Shown: positions 1-8,884, counted from the stretch's first letter. The stretch is 64,000 bases of DNA from Priestia filamentosa (GCF_900177535.1 NZ_FXAJ01000001.1:434001-498000), one strand, 5' to 3'. Notes: generated from the letters alone by a model not told the origin. A program made the numbers and translations.

Positions 1-1
1 A

Positions 2-217
2 ATGAGAAAATCTTTTCGTAATAAAGCAGTTGCAGTAAATGATGTAGCTGGACGGATTGTTTCAATTGAGGAGGCAAATGAGGCTTTTAAAAGAGGTTTT
101 GAAAAAGGATTGAACATTAAATTAGAAGAATACATCCTTTCAGAAGAAGAAGAAGCCTACGTTAAAAAATTAGCTTTGGATAAATATGCTAAAGATGAAT
201 GGAATTACCGTAGATAA
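2..217 (+). CDS. Small hypothetical protein, possibly truncated at the window edge
   Basis: The frame encodes 71 residues from an ATG at base 2 to a stop before the nrdJ promoter region. No ribosome binding site can be judged because the window starts here, so the true start may lie upstream. The protein is charged and probably soluble, with a glutamate-rich middle (LSEEEEAY) and a helical look; I see no signal peptide, membrane segment or cysteine motif. I do not recognise the family. It lies about 190 bases upstream of nrdJ on the same strand. The NrdR-type boxes fall between the two genes, so it is probably not co-regulated with nrdJ. Confidence 0.5.
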   Translation: MRKSFRNKAVAVNDVAGRIVSIEEANEAFKRGFEKGLNIKLEEYILSEEEEAYVKKLALDKYAKDEWNYRR

Positions 218-296
218 TCTCTCTCCCATTTTGCTTCAAAAAAGTGTACAATAAAAAAGTTGTGTTTTAAAAAAATAAGCAAATTCCGAAAAGGAC

Positions 297-324
297 TTGA
301 CAAAAAATCAATATATAGTATGTC
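297..324 (+). promoter_or_regulatory. Candidate sigma-A promoter of nrdJ
   Basis: A perfect -35 hexamer TTGACA (297-302) is followed after 16 bases by TATGTC, a poor -10. The first NrdR-type box lies across the spacer and -10, where a repressor would block polymerase. The -10 assignment is uncertain. Confidence 0.35.
306..321 (+). promoter_or_regulatory. NrdR box 1 upstream of nrdJ
   Basis: AATCAATATATAGTAT matches the known NrdR consensus (acaCwAtATaTwGtgt) at 13 of 16 positions. It is the exact inverted repeat of box 2 at 337-352. NrdR is the ATP/dATP-sensing repressor of ribonucleotide reductase genes and normally binds two boxes spaced by whole helical turns. Here the centre-to-centre distance is 31 bp, about three turns. 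Confidence 0.75.
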
Positions 325-336
325 GTTTATTGATGA

Positions 337-352
337 ATACTATATATTGATT
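337..352 (+). promoter_or_regulatory. NrdR box 2 upstream of nrdJ
   Basis: ATACTATATATTGATT also matches the NrdR consensus at 13 of 16 positions and is the reverse complement of box 1. Fifteen bases separate the two boxes. The box lies about 60 bases upstream of the nrdJ start, inside the likely 5' leader. Confidence 0.75.
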
Positions 353-410
353 AGTCGGTCCTTTTATGTTAGCTTTAATAATATAGTACAAGTAAGAGGG
401 AGATGTGTGT

Positions 411-2942
411 ATGACTGTTGTTCTAAACGAGGAACCAAAAGTGAACATTGAGAAATTAAATAAGGATATTGGTTTATTTCCTCAAGTTCATGAAATTACA
501 GCAGATATGAATATGACTCATAAAGGCGTGTCAAGACTTGTAATGCTTGACAGATATTCGTTCAAAGATACGAAAAAGGTGACGTTAACAGAGGGAGACT
601 TCGTTGTATTAACAGTCAAAGACGATCCTAAATTCCCTGCGCGCGGTCTAGGATTTATTCGTTCTATTAACTGGGAGAAAAAAACAGCAAAAGTATGGAT
701 TGAAGAAGAATTTCGCGGTTCTTTAACGGACGAGCTTGAAGTTCAAACTGGAATTGTTGAACGTTCACTAGACGTAATGGAAAAGCCGCTTGAAATTTTT
801 TACGAGCAAATCGCTAAACGAAATGCAGTTGGTCTTTCTTCATCAGAGAAAACAGAAGAGAAGCGCCAAAAATGGTTTCAAGCTTTTTATGAAGAGTTGA
901 AAAGCACAAATTTTGTACCGGCAGGACGCGTATTGTATGGAGCAGGGGCTAACACAGATGTTACATACTTCAATTGCTATGTTATGCCATATGTAAAAGA
1001 TTCACGTGAAGGAATTTCAGAACATCGTAAGCAAGTGATGGAAATTATGAGCAGAGGTGGAGGAGTTGGAACAAATGGTTCTACTCTTCGTCCACGCAAC
1101 ACACTTGCTAGAGGCGTCAACGGAAAATCAAGCGGATCTGTATCATGGTTAGATGATATTGCAAAGCTAACACATCTTGTTGAACAAGGTGGATCTCGTC
1201 GTGGAGCGCAAATGATTATGCTTGCTGATTGGCACCCAGATATTGTGGAATTCATTATTTCTAAAATGCAAAATCCACGTATTTTACGCTTCTTAATTCA
1301 AACAACAAAAGATGAAGGAATTAGGAAAGCGGCGGAGGACAAGCTGAAGTTTACACCATTTACAGCGAATGAGCGTGACATGTATCAAGGCATCTTAAAT
1401 TATGAAAACATTCCTGGACAAGGTGGATTTCCTGCAAAAGTGATTGAAGATGCAAAAGAGAAGTTAGCTGCAGGTGGAACATACAGCGTTCATAATGCTG
1501 AGTTTCTAACAGGAGCGAACATTTCTGTTTGTTTAACAAAAGAATTCATGGAAGCTGTTGAAAACGATACAGAGTATGAACTTCGCTTCCCAGATGTTGA
1601 GGCTTATTCAGAAGAAGAGATGAATGCCTACAATGAAAACTGGCATGAAGTTGGGGATGTACGTAAATGGAAAGAACAAGGATACAGTGTGCGCACATAT
1701 CGTAAAATCAAAGCAAAAGAGCTTTGGAATTTGATTAACATTTGTGCAACATATTCAGCAGAACCTGGTGTTTTCTTCATTGATAATGCTAATGATATGA
1801 CAAATGCAAGTGCATATGGTCAACAAGTTGTAGCTACAAACCCTTGCGGTGAGCAGCCTCTTGCACCATATAGTGTTTGTAACTTAGCTGCTGTGAACTT
1901 AGCGCAAATGGCAGATAAAAAGAATAAAACAGTAGATTTTGAGAAGTTAAAAAGAACTGTAGAAGTAGGCGTGCGCATGCAAGATAATGTAATCGACGCT
2001 ACTCCTTACTTCCTAGAGCCAAATCGTAAGCAAGCTCTTGGGGAACGACGTGTTGGTCTTGGCGTAATGGGACTTCATGATTTACTTATTTATTGTGAAA
2101 CAGAGTACGGTTCAAAAGAAGGAAATGAGCTTGTTGACCGTGTTTTTGAAACAATTGCAACAACAGCTTACCGTGCTTCTGTAGAGCTTGCCAAAGAAAA
2201 AGGAAGCTTTCCATTCCTTGTGGGGGAAAATGAGGAAGAAACGCAAGAGCTCAGAGAAAACTTTACAAGAACAGGTTATATGAGCAAGATGCCTGCTGAT
2301 ATTTTAGATAGCGTAAAAGAGCATGGAATCCGCAACTCGCATCTTCTAACTGTTGCTCCAACAGGAAGCACAGGAACAATGGTCGGTGTATCAACAGGTC
2401 TTGAGCCATATTTCTCTTTCTCTTACTTTAGAAGTGGACGTCTTGGTAAGTTTATTGAAGTAAAAGCAGATATCGTTCAGGAGTATCTTGATGCACATCC
2501 TGAAGCTGACGAAAATAAATTGCCACACTGGTTTGTATCTGCAATGAGTCTTTCACCTGAAGCACATGCTGACGTACAGTGTGTCATTCAGCGTTGGGTT
2601 GACAGTTCAATTAGTAAAACGGTTAATGCACCACGCGGTTATACAGTTGAACAAGTCCAAAAAGTATACGAACGTTTATATAAAGGTGGAGCAAAGGGCG
2701 GTACAGTATATGTAGACGGAAGTCGCGACGCTCAAGTTCTTTCTTTAAAAGCAGAAGATAACTCGTTTGAAGAAGAAACTGAGACAAAAGTTTCTGTACA
2801 AAAAACCAAGGAAGCTGAGGAAGTAACGTATGGCTCTGAAGTTGGGGATACGTGCCCAGTTTGTCGTGAGGGAATCGTTGAGGAACTTGGCGGTTGTAAT
2901 ACATGCACAAATTGTAACGCTCAGTTAAAATGTGGTCTATAA
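411..2942 (+). CDS. nrdJ: Adenosylcobalamin-dependent ribonucleotide reductase, class II
   Basis: This 843-residue protein reduces ribonucleotides to deoxyribonucleotides using a cobalamin-derived thiyl radical, so it works with or without oxygen. Visible family marks are FNCYV with C189, a glycine-rich GGGVG loop near 215, NPCGEQPL with the active-site cysteine at 479, and APTGSTGT near 648. The tail (from about 815) holds a CxxC...CxxC cysteine cluster that passes electrons from thioredoxin. I chose ATG 411 because AAGAGGGAG sits 8 bases upstream; a GTG two codons earlier is in frame but badly spaced. No B12 box is visible in the leader, so NrdR rather than a cobalamin riboswitch probably controls it. 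Confidence 0.95.
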   Translation: MTVVLNEEPKVNIEKLNKDIGLFPQVHEITADMNMTHKGVSRLVMLDRYSFKDTKKVTLTEGDFVVLTVKDDPKFPARGLGFIRSINWEKKTAKVWIEEEFRGSLTDELEVQTGIVERSLDVMEKPLEIFYEQIAKRNAVGLSSSEKTEEKRQKWFQAFYEELKSTNFVPAGRVLYGAGANTDVTYFNCYVMPYVKDSREGISEHRKQVMEIMSRGGGVGTNGSTLRPRNTLARGVNGKSSGSVSWLDDIAKLTHLVEQGGSRRGAQMIMLADWHPDIVEFIISKMQNPRILRFLIQTTKDEGIRKAAEDKLKFTPFTANERDMYQGILNYENIPGQGGFPAKVIEDAKEKLAAGGTYSVHNAEFLTGANISVCLTKEFMEAVENDTEYELRFPDVEAYSEEEMNAYNENWHEVGDVRKWKEQGYSVRTYRKIKAKELWNLINICATYSAEPGVFFIDNANDMTNASAYGQQVVATNPCGEQPLAPYSVCNLAAVNLAQMADKKNKTVDFEKLKRTVEVGVRMQDNVIDATPYFLEPNRKQALGERRVGLGVMGLHDLLIYCETEYGSKEGNELVDRVFETIATTAYRASVELAKEKGSFPFLVGENEEETQELRENFTRTGYMSKMPADILDSVKEHGIRNSHLLTVAPTGSTGTMVGVSTGLEPYFSFSYFRSGRLGKFIEVKADIVQEYLDAHPEADENKLPHWFVSAMSLSPEAHADVQCVIQRWVDSSISKTVNAPRGYTVEQVQKVYERLYKGGAKGGTVYVDGSRDAQVLSLKAEDNSFEEETETKVSVQKTKEAEEVTYGSEVGDTCPVCREGIVEELGGCNTCTNCNAQLKCGL

Positions 2943-2954
2943 AGAAAACAACGT

Positions 2955-2983
2955 AAATCAACCGGGGCTCCCTCGGTTGATTT
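2955..2983 (+). terminator. Hairpin after nrdJ, weak terminator
   Basis: A 10-bp perfect stem (AAATCAACCG / CGGTTGATTT) with a 9-base loop follows the nrdJ stop. The downstream tract is only moderately T-rich, so termination may be incomplete. Confidence 0.6.
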
Positions 2984-2993
2984 GCTATTGTCG

Positions 2994-3021
2994 TTGCTTG
3001 TTTTTAAGGTTATTGTATAGT
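2994..3021 (+). promoter_or_regulatory. Candidate mntR promoter
   Basis: TTGCTT and TATAGT are separated by 16 bases and lie about 55 bases upstream of the mntR start. This fits a sigma-A promoter, but the -35 is only a partial match. Confidence 0.45.
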
Positions 3022-3074
3022 AAAATTTAAATGCAGTTTTACATAAAACAAATGGAAATAATGGAGGAGAAGTT

Positions 3075-3494
3075 ATGCCAACGCCAAGTATGGAAGATTA
3101 TATTGAACAAATTTATATGCTAATTGAAGACAAAGGGTATGCCCGAGTATCGGATATTGCAGAAGCCTTGGCTGTTCATCCCTCCTCAGTAACAAAAATG
3201 GTTCAAAAGCTTGATAAAGACGAATATTTAATTTATGAGAAATATCGCGGCTTAATTTTAACAGCAAAAGGCCAAAAAATTGGGAAGCGTCTCGTATATC
3301 GCCATGAATTGCTTGAGCAATTACTTCGAATCATTGGTGTTGATGAAGAGAATATTTATGAGGATGTTGAAGGAATTGAGCATCATTTAAGCTGGAATTC
3401 AATTGATCGTATTGGTGATCTCGTTCAATATTTTGAAGAAAATGAAGCGCGTGTTGAAGCTCTTCGTGCAACACAGCGTAAAAGTGAACAATAA
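3075..3494 (+). CDS. mntR: Manganese-sensing transcriptional regulator MntR, DtxR family
   Basis: The 139-residue protein is close to B. subtilis MntR throughout. An N-terminal winged helix (about 1-70) binds DNA and the C-terminal half dimerises. All six known manganese ligands are present: D8, E11, H77, E99, E102 and H103. With manganese bound, MntR represses manganese uptake genes and activates efflux genes in Bacillus. GGAGGAG lies 5 bases before ATG 3075. No manganese transporter lies nearby, so it acts in trans. Its position beside yqhO and yqhP matches B. subtilis. Confidence 0.96.
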   Translation: MPTPSMEDYIEQIYMLIEDKGYARVSDIAEALAVHPSSVTKMVQKLDKDEYLIYEKYRGLILTAKGQKIGKRLVYRHELLEQLLRIIGVDEENIYEDVEGIEHHLSWNSIDRIGDLVQYFEENEARVEALRATQRKSEQ

Positions 3495-3500
3495 ATATAG

Positions 3501-3533
3501 AAACGTTAAGCACTGAGTGCTTAACGTTTTTTT
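3501..3533 (+). terminator. Intrinsic terminator after mntR
   Basis: AAACGTTAAGCAC and its complement form a 13-bp stem around a 3-base loop, followed directly by a run of T. Confidence 0.9.
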
Positions 3534-3613
3534 GTTGTTTTTATAAAGACGTGCATAAAGAAAGAAAGGTGCGATTAAAAATGTAAAAAGGCGGATTTTG
3601 AAGGGGTGAAACC

Positions 3614-4498
3614 TTGTACATAGACGGCGTTTTTGCAGGAGGCGGTATTAAAGGGTTTGCACTTGTGGGAGCTCTTCAAGCAGTGGAAAACAAAGGACTT
3701 ATTTATCGCAGGTTGGCAGGAACGAGCGCAGGAGCAATTATTTCTGCTTTTATTGTTGCAGGCTATACAAGTAGAGATATACAAAAAATGTTAGAAGAAA
3801 TGGAGCTCAGTGAGTTGTTAGACAGCAGAGCCTCTCTTTTGCCTGCAAAGTGGGGGAAATGGCTTCTTTTATATTGGCGCCTTGGTTTATATAAAGGAGA
3901 CCGTCTTGAACTTTGGATAGAGGAAAAGTTAAAAGCAAGAGGAATATATTCATTTGGAGATGTACCAAAACATGCTTTACGTATTATTGCTTCAGATATT
4001 ACGGATGGAAAGATTGTTGTAATTCCAGATGACTTGCCAAGCTACGGAATTAACCCTGAGACATTTTCTGTAGCTAAAGCTGTAAGAATGAGCTGTAGCT
4101 TACCTTACTTTTTTGAACCTGTAAAGCTAAAAGCAAACTCAGGAGTCAAAATAATGGTAGATGGTGGAGTGCTAAGTAATTTTCCAATGTGGCTGTTTCA
4201 AAAGCGAGATCAACCAAAAGTACGTCCTGTTCTAGGGGTGAAGTTTAGCTCTCCTGAAGATAGTGTGCAGTCAGCTGAAATTCATAATGCGATCGACTTA
4301 TTTGGTGCTCTTTTTGATACGATGAAAAATGCACATGATGCTAGACATATTTCTAAAAAGCATGAACGAGATATTATTTTTCTACCGGTTGATTCAACGC
4401 TTACAACAGAATTTGGGTTAGCAGAGGAAAAGAAAGAAGAACTGATTTCTTTAGGCAGAGAACGTGCAAATGCCTTTTTGAAAACATGGACATATTAA
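3614..4498 (+). CDS. yqhO: Patatin-like phospholipase family protein (YqhO homologue)
   Basis: The 294-residue protein has the patatin serine-hydrolase layout. The oxyanion loop GGGIKG is at 9-14, the nucleophile elbow GTSAG at 36-40 (S38), and the DGG motif with the catalytic aspartate D183 near 183. These define a Ser-Asp dyad acting on acyl esters, probably of membrane lipids. The substrate is not known. There is no signal peptide, so it is likely cytoplasmic or peripheral. Translation starts at TTG 3614, with AAGGGGTGA about 5 bases upstream. It converges on yqhP across a shared terminator. Confidence 0.88.
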   Translation: MYIDGVFAGGGIKGFALVGALQAVENKGLIYRRLAGTSAGAIISAFIVAGYTSRDIQKMLEEMELSELLDSRASLLPAKWGKWLLLYWRLGLYKGDRLELWIEEKLKARGIYSFGDVPKHALRIIASDITDGKIVVIPDDLPSYGINPETFSVAKAVRMSCSLPYFFEPVKLKANSGVKIMVDGGVLSNFPMWLFQKRDQPKVRPVLGVKFSSPEDSVQSAEIHNAIDLFGALFDTMKNAHDARHISKKHERDIIFLPVDSTLTTEFGLAEEKKEELISLGRERANAFLKTWTY

Positions 4499-4500
4499 AA

Positions 4501-4531
4501 AACCAGGTGACAGTTGTCACCTGGTTTTTTT
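4501..4531. terminator. Bidirectional terminator between yqhO and yqhP
   Basis: AACCAGGTGAC and its complement form an 11-bp stem with a 4-base loop. A-rich and T-rich flanks on either side let it serve both convergent genes. Confidence 0.9.
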
Positions 4532-4532
4532 A

Positions 4533-4955
4533 TTAGAAAAGAGCTCTATTTTTCTTTTTGCCTTTTTTACCTTCAATGACCGTTAAGTGACTCGAGCTAC
4601 GTTTTCGTTCTTTCGTAAAAGACTGACCAAGATTTTTGGCTTTACCTTGAATAGGCGTGATTTTTGAATTTTTAATCATACGCTTTTTTGGCTTAACTTT
4701 AGCTTTTTCTCGCGCTCTCAAACGAGATTTTGACTGCTTTACGGCTTGAGCGTATTTTCGATCATACGGAGAACTGGAGGGCTGACGACGGCCTAAAACA
4801 AAGCGATATACGAGATAAAAAATAATCAAGAAGAAAAAGATTGTTCCGATAGAGCGTAAGAGACTCCCTGGTTCAAACAAAATTGTATACAGAAAACCAA
4901 CTACCCCAAGTGTAATGACGGCGTACACAACATACGTAACAAAAGAACGTCTCAT
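4533..4955 (-). CDS. yqhP: Small membrane protein YqhP (SA1362-like)
   Basis: The protein has 140 residues. Two hydrophobic helices (about 5-25 and 30-50) are followed by a strongly basic tail rich in K and R. This resembles the SA1362/YqhP family, which has no assigned function. The ATG at 4955 has GGAGGTG 6 bases upstream; an in-frame TTG six codons earlier would overlap that site and is less likely. It lies 47 bases downstream of yqhQ on the same strand, so the two are probably co-transcribed. The basic tail would face the cytoplasm and could contact membrane or nucleic acid, but that is inference. Confidence 0.78.
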   Translation of the reverse strand: MRRSFVTYVVYAVITLGVVGFLYTILFEPGSLLRSIGTIFFFLIIFYLVYRFVLGRRQPSSSPYDRKYAQAVKQSKSRLRAREKAKVKPKKRMIKNSKITPIQGKAKNLGQSFTKERKRSSSHLTVIEGKKGKKKNRALF

Positions 4956-5002
4956 TATCTTCACCTCCACCAAAGATGTACACTATTTATTGTAAAAAAG
5001 TT

Positions 5003-5944
5003 TTACACAACTTTATTTTGGGTTGTTCCGGCTTTTTTTTCTTCAAGAACAAGTAGGCGTGAGAAAGAAGCAATCGCAACTTCTACTTGATCGTCTTTCG
5101 GTTCTTTCGTTGTTAAGAGCTGAAGCCATAACCCTGGATAACCTAAATATTTTAAAACAGGGAAAGAACTTAGTTTGTTTGTTAATTGCAATACTTCAAA
5201 AGAAAGACCAAGAACAACGGGGATAAGAGCGAGGCGATTTACAATCCTTACCCAAAGTGGATCAGTTGGAACTAGTAAATAAACGAACATACCAACAATA
5301 ACAGTAAATAGAATAAAACTACTTCCGCACCTGTAATGGAGACGGGACTGGGACTGTACACCTTCTATTGTTAACTCTATTCCCTTTTCGTACGCATTAA
5401 TAACCTTATGTTCCGCCCCATGATACTGAAATACTCGTTTTATGAGCGGCGTTTGCGAGATTAAGAAAATATAGCAAATAATCAATAAAAATTTGAAGAA
5501 AGATTCAACAACTATCTGTGCCACATCCGAAGAAAAAATGGGCCTTGTTAGTTCTGCCAAAAATACGGGAACAAGTGTCATTAACACTTTACCAATAATA
5601 AAAGAGAGAACGCCTATAACAGCCACGCCAAGAATCATAGTTAGCTTTGATTCTTTTTTCTCTTTCAGTTTCTCATCTTCACTAGGATCAAGATCAAAGC
5701 GATCTGATGAAAAATTGAGGTGTTTAGAACCGTTCGCTGTAGCTTCAACAATAGCCGCAATACCGCGAAGAAAAGGAACCTTTTTAATTTTTTTCAGAAA
5801 TGATGATGATTTACGGGGAGCTTCAAAGAAATCGATGCTTTGATCTTTTCGGCGGATAGCCGTAACGCACGAGGTTTTACCACCAAACATAACACCTTCC
5901 ACAACAGCCTGCCCACCGTAAACGGGTTTTGAATTTTGAGCCAT
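5003..5944 (-). CDS. yqhQ: DUF1385 membrane protein YqhQ
   Basis: The 313-residue protein begins with the family-typical GGQAVVEGVMFGG motif. Several hydrophobic segments follow in the middle and C-terminal half (around 100-130, 140-165 and 210-255). The motif YHGAEHK near 175, with two histidines and a glutamate, is characteristic of DUF1385 and suggests a metal or catalytic site. The family is broadly conserved in Firmicutes but has no settled function. A weak GGTTGGTG lies upstream of ATG 5944. It is the first gene of a minus-strand pair with yqhP. Confidence 0.88.
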   Translation of the reverse strand: MAQNSKPVYGGQAVVEGVMFGGKTSCVTAIRRKDQSIDFFEAPRKSSSFLKKIKKVPFLRGIAAIVEATANGSKHLNFSSDRFDLDPSEDEKLKEKKESKLTMILGVAVIGVLSFIIGKVLMTLVPVFLAELTRPIFSSDVAQIVVESFFKFLLIICYIFLISQTPLIKRVFQYHGAEHKVINAYEKGIELTIEGVQSQSRLHYRCGSSFILFTVIVGMFVYLLVPTDPLWVRIVNRLALIPVVLGLSFEVLQLTNKLSSFPVLKYLGYPGLWLQLLTTKEPKDDQVEVAIASFSRLLVLEEKKAGTTQNKVV

Positions 5945-6195
5945 GATGTATAAACACCAACCTAACTAATGAATTGTGTATTAACTAAATTATTTCAGTA
6001 AAGAACAGTTCATTCAAATTTCTTTTTTCTTTGTGTCATTTATATTCTACAAGAAAAGGCAAGAAACCTCTAGGTTGTTGTATATTCTCTAGTTTAGACA
6101 AATTTTATGATAATTAGACTAAAACTAACAAACAATATAAAGGCAAATAGAATCTAGGTAAAAAGATTATACTAAAATTAGTGAGGTGAGAAAAG

Positions 6196-6681
6196 ATGGA
6201 AAAAAATCAAGAGAAAAAAGAAAAGCTTCCTTCTTTTATGAATAAAGCGATTGTGATTGGTATCTCGGCAGGAGTTTTGTTTGGTATTTTAAGCTACATT
6301 GCATATGTGTTAAATTTGAGTGAAATTCGAGCAAATCTTATTTTAGAGCCTTGGACATTTGGAGAATGGAAACATCACATCATTGGACATATTATTGGAA
6401 TTATTCTCCTTGCCATTATTTCTATTCCTGTTGCACTTATTTACTATGCACTACTACGAAAATTTGAAAGCATGTGGGTTGGAGCGGCATATGGTGTTAT
6501 ACTTTGGGGCTTTGTTTTCTTTCTGCTAAATCCGATTTTTCCAAATTTAAAAGAGATTACAGACCTTAGTAAAGATACCATCATTACAACTTTTTGTTTT
6601 TACTTGCTCTATGGAATTTTTATTGGGTATTCTATTTCGTACGAAGAATCTGAATTGCGACGAATTAGTGCTTCCTCATAA
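6196..6681 (+). CDS. yqhR: Membrane protein YqhR
   Basis: The 161-residue protein has a short charged N-terminus and four predicted membrane helices (about 18-40, 60-85, 92-115 and 128-150), ending in a short polar tail. It corresponds to YqhR by position and general appearance. No catalytic motif is visible and its function is unknown. GTGAGGTGAG precedes ATG 6196 at good spacing. It is divergent from yqhQ; the roughly 250-base gap holds TATACT at 6168-6173 but no convincing -35. Confidence 0.75.
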   Translation: MEKNQEKKEKLPSFMNKAIVIGISAGVLFGILSYIAYVLNLSEIRANLILEPWTFGEWKHHIIGHIIGIILLAIISIPVALIYYALLRKFESMWVGAAYGVILWGFVFFLLNPIFPNLKEITDLSKDTIITTFCFYLLYGIFIGYSISYEESELRRISASS

Positions 6682-6748
6682 GCTATAGCGTCTTCTTTAT
6701 GATAAGATAAGGAAAGAACGGAATTTTTTGAAGCAAAGGGAGAGTGCT

Positions 6749-7192
6749 ATGAAACAATTCTTAGTTATAAATGGACCAAATTTAAATTATTTAGGAAAAC
6801 GCGAGCCTGAAATTTACGGAAGTACAACGCTTGTAAATTTAGAAAACAGCTTAAAAACAAAAGGAGAAGCTCTCGACCTTTCTCTGGATTTTCTTCAATC
6901 CAACCATGAAGGTGTAATTATTGATGCTATGTACAAAGCAAATGAAACATGTGATGGGGTACTCCTAAATCCGGGTGCTTTCACTCATTATAGCTATGCG
7001 ATTCGCGATTGTATTGCAAGCCTTAACATTCCTGTTGTAGAAGTTCATATTTCAAATGTTCATGCAAGAGAAGAATTCCGCCATACCTCTGTTATTGCAC
7101 CAGTAAGTGCAGGACAGATCGTTGGGTTTGGATTGTTTGGATATGAAATGGGGATTAATGCTTTAAAGAATATCGCGGAAGGGAAGGAATAG
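6749..7192 (+). CDS. aroQ: 3-dehydroquinate dehydratase, type II
   Basis: The 147-residue enzyme removes water from 3-dehydroquinate to give 3-dehydroshikimate in the shikimate pathway. The N-terminus FLVINGPNLN is diagnostic of the type II family. The catalytic tyrosine Y23 sits in EIYGS, with R18 nearby. N74 and H80 lie in NPGAFTH, H100 follows, and the substrate-phosphate-type arginines are in HAREEFR. I chose ATG 6749 because AAGGGAG lies 7 bases upstream; an in-frame TTG at 6728 has no good site. It ends 1 base before yqhT, so the two are translationally close. Confidence 0.95.
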   Translation: MKQFLVINGPNLNYLGKREPEIYGSTTLVNLENSLKTKGEALDLSLDFLQSNHEGVIIDAMYKANETCDGVLLNPGAFTHYSYAIRDCIASLNIPVVEVHISNVHAREEFRHTSVIAPVSAGQIVGFGLFGYEMGINALKNIAEGKE

Positions 7193-7193
7193 C

Positions 7194-8258
7194 ATGACAG
7201 AAAAACTTATAAAACTTCGTGGAAGCTTTGAACAAAGAGGAATTGACGGCCTTCTTATCACAAGTAAATACAATCGTCGTTACATGACAAACTTTACGGG
7301 AAGTGCTGGAGTTGTTGTCATTTCAAAAGAAAAAGCCGTCTTTATTACAGACTTTCGCTACATAGAACAAGCAACAAAGCAAACAGAAGGATTTGAAATT
7401 GTCAAACATACTGGACCAATTGCAAAAGAAATTGCTTCTGTCGTTGAACAGTTAGGAATTAAAGCGCTAGGATTTGAAGAACATGCAATTACGTACGCTG
7501 ACTTCTCCACATACCAAAAGGAAATCTCGTCCCAACTTGTTCCTGTCTCAGGTCTTGTAGAAAACTTACGCTTGATTAAGACTAGTGAAGAGATTAAGAT
7601 ATTAAAGGAAGCTGCCAAGTTAACAGACGAAGCTTTTCATCATATTTTATCTTACATCAAACCCGGTGTAACGGAGCTTGAGGTTTCAAATGAGCTTGAA
7701 TTTTATATGAGAAAACATGGCGCGGCGTCTTCTTCATTTGATACAATTGTTGCTTCAGGGTATAGAAGTGCTTTACCACATGGAGTTGCTAGCGAAAAAG
7801 TGATTAAGGAAGGCGAGCTTGTAACGCTTGATTTTGGCGCGTACTATAAAGGGTATTGTTCAGATATTACAAGAACGGTTGCTGTTGGCGACGTTAGTGA
7901 TGAATTGAAGAACATTTATGACATTGTTCTAAAGGCGCAGTTGCGTGGCGTTGACGGTATTAAAAAAGGTATTACAGGGGTTCAAGCTGATGCCTTAGCG
8001 CGTAACTATATTACAGAACATGGATACGGGGAATACTTTGGGCACTCCACAGGCCATGGAATTGGTCTTGAAGTTCATGAAGGCCCCGCTCTTTCAACTC
8101 GTTCTGATACTGTACTAGAGCCTGGGATGGTTGTAACCGTTGAGCCTGGTATTTACGTACCAAACGTAGGCGGTGTTCGAATTGAAGATGATTTGCTCAT
8201 AACAGATGAAGGCAATGAAAATTTAACATATGCCCCAAAAGAACTTATTATTTTATAA
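7194..8258 (+). CDS. yqhT: Xaa-Pro aminopeptidase-type M24 peptidase (YqhT)
   Basis: The 354-residue protein has a creatinase-like N-terminal domain (1-125) and a pita-bread M24 metallopeptidase domain. The five dinuclear-metal ligands are visible: D213, D224, H288, E317 and E331. They lie in motifs LDFGAYY, SDITRT, GHGIGL, VEPGIY and VRIEDD. It should cleave Xaa-Pro bonds in peptides in the cytoplasm. It follows aroQ by 1 base and precedes efp by 23 bases. In Bacillus it commonly sits next to efp, whose product helps ribosomes through polyproline, but a functional link is only suggestive. Confidence 0.92.
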   Translation: MTEKLIKLRGSFEQRGIDGLLITSKYNRRYMTNFTGSAGVVVISKEKAVFITDFRYIEQATKQTEGFEIVKHTGPIAKEIASVVEQLGIKALGFEEHAITYADFSTYQKEISSQLVPVSGLVENLRLIKTSEEIKILKEAAKLTDEAFHHILSYIKPGVTELEVSNELEFYMRKHGAASSSFDTIVASGYRSALPHGVASEKVIKEGELVTLDFGAYYKGYCSDITRTVAVGDVSDELKNIYDIVLKAQLRGVDGIKKGITGVQADALARNYITEHGYGEYFGHSTGHGIGLEVHEGPALSTRSDTVLEPGMVVTVEPGIYVPNVGGVRIEDDLLITDEGNENLTYAPKELIIL

Positions 8259-8281
8259 AGGTAAACTAGGAGGACTATTAG

Positions 8282-8839
8282 ATGGTTTCAGTAAATGATT
8301 TTCGTACAGGGTTAACAATCGAAGTGGATGGAGGAATTTGGCAAGTGATGGAGTTCCAGCACGTTAAGCCAGGAAAAGGAGCTGCATTTGTTCGCTCTAA
8401 ACTTCGTAACCTTCGTACAGGAGCTGTCCAAGAGAAAACATTCCGTGCAGGTGAAAAAGTAAACAAAGCACGAATCGATAATCGCAAAATGCAGTATCTA
8501 TATGCGAATGGTGATCAACACGTATTCATGGATACAAACACATATGATCAAATTGAACTTCCAGAAGTTCAAATTGAATATGAGCTTAAGTTCTTAAAAG
8601 AAAACATGGAAGTAAGCATTATGATGTATGAAAGCGAAACATTAGGTGTTGAGCTTCCAAACAGTGTTGAGCTAACAGTAACAGAAACAGAACCAGGTAT
8701 TAAAGGAGATACGGCTTCAGGTGGAACAAAACCTGCAACAGTTGAAACAGGTTTAGTTGTTCAAGTTCCATTCTTCGTAAACCAAGGAGACGTTCTTGTT
8801 GTTAATACAAGCGATGGAAGCTACGTATCACGTGCTTAA
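8282..8839 (+). CDS. efp: Translation elongation factor P
   Basis: The 185-residue protein has the three EF-P beta-barrel domains and normal length. EF-P relieves ribosomes stalled at consecutive prolines. The loop PGKGAAF carries K32, the residue that is modified (5-aminopentanolylated) in B. subtilis EF-P. TAGGAGGAC lies a few bases before ATG 8282. It is the last gene of a run with aroQ and yqhT and is closed by a strong terminator. Confidence 0.97.
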   Translation: MVSVNDFRTGLTIEVDGGIWQVMEFQHVKPGKGAAFVRSKLRNLRTGAVQEKTFRAGEKVNKARIDNRKMQYLYANGDQHVFMDTNTYDQIELPEVQIEYELKFLKENMEVSIMMYESETLGVELPNSVELTVTETEPGIKGDTASGGTKPATVETGLVVQVPFFVNQGDVLVVNTSDGSYVSRA

Positions 8840-8847
8840 TTGACATT

Positions 8848-8884
8848 AAAAAGCAAGAGCCTATTAGGCTCTTGCTTTTTTTTT
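8848..8884 (+). terminator. Intrinsic terminator after efp
   Basis: AAAAAGCAAGAGCCT pairs with its complement around a 3-base ATT loop and ends in a long T tract. Confidence 0.93.

Noticed and set aside
218-410. Possible cobalamin riboswitch before nrdJ
   Set aside because: The gap is short and contains no B12-box-like core or G/C-rich multi-helix structure. The paired NrdR boxes explain it better.
5493-5843. 116-residue plus-strand frame inside yqhQ
   Set aside because: It lies wholly opposite the conserved DUF1385 gene and has no start signal or recognisable motif.
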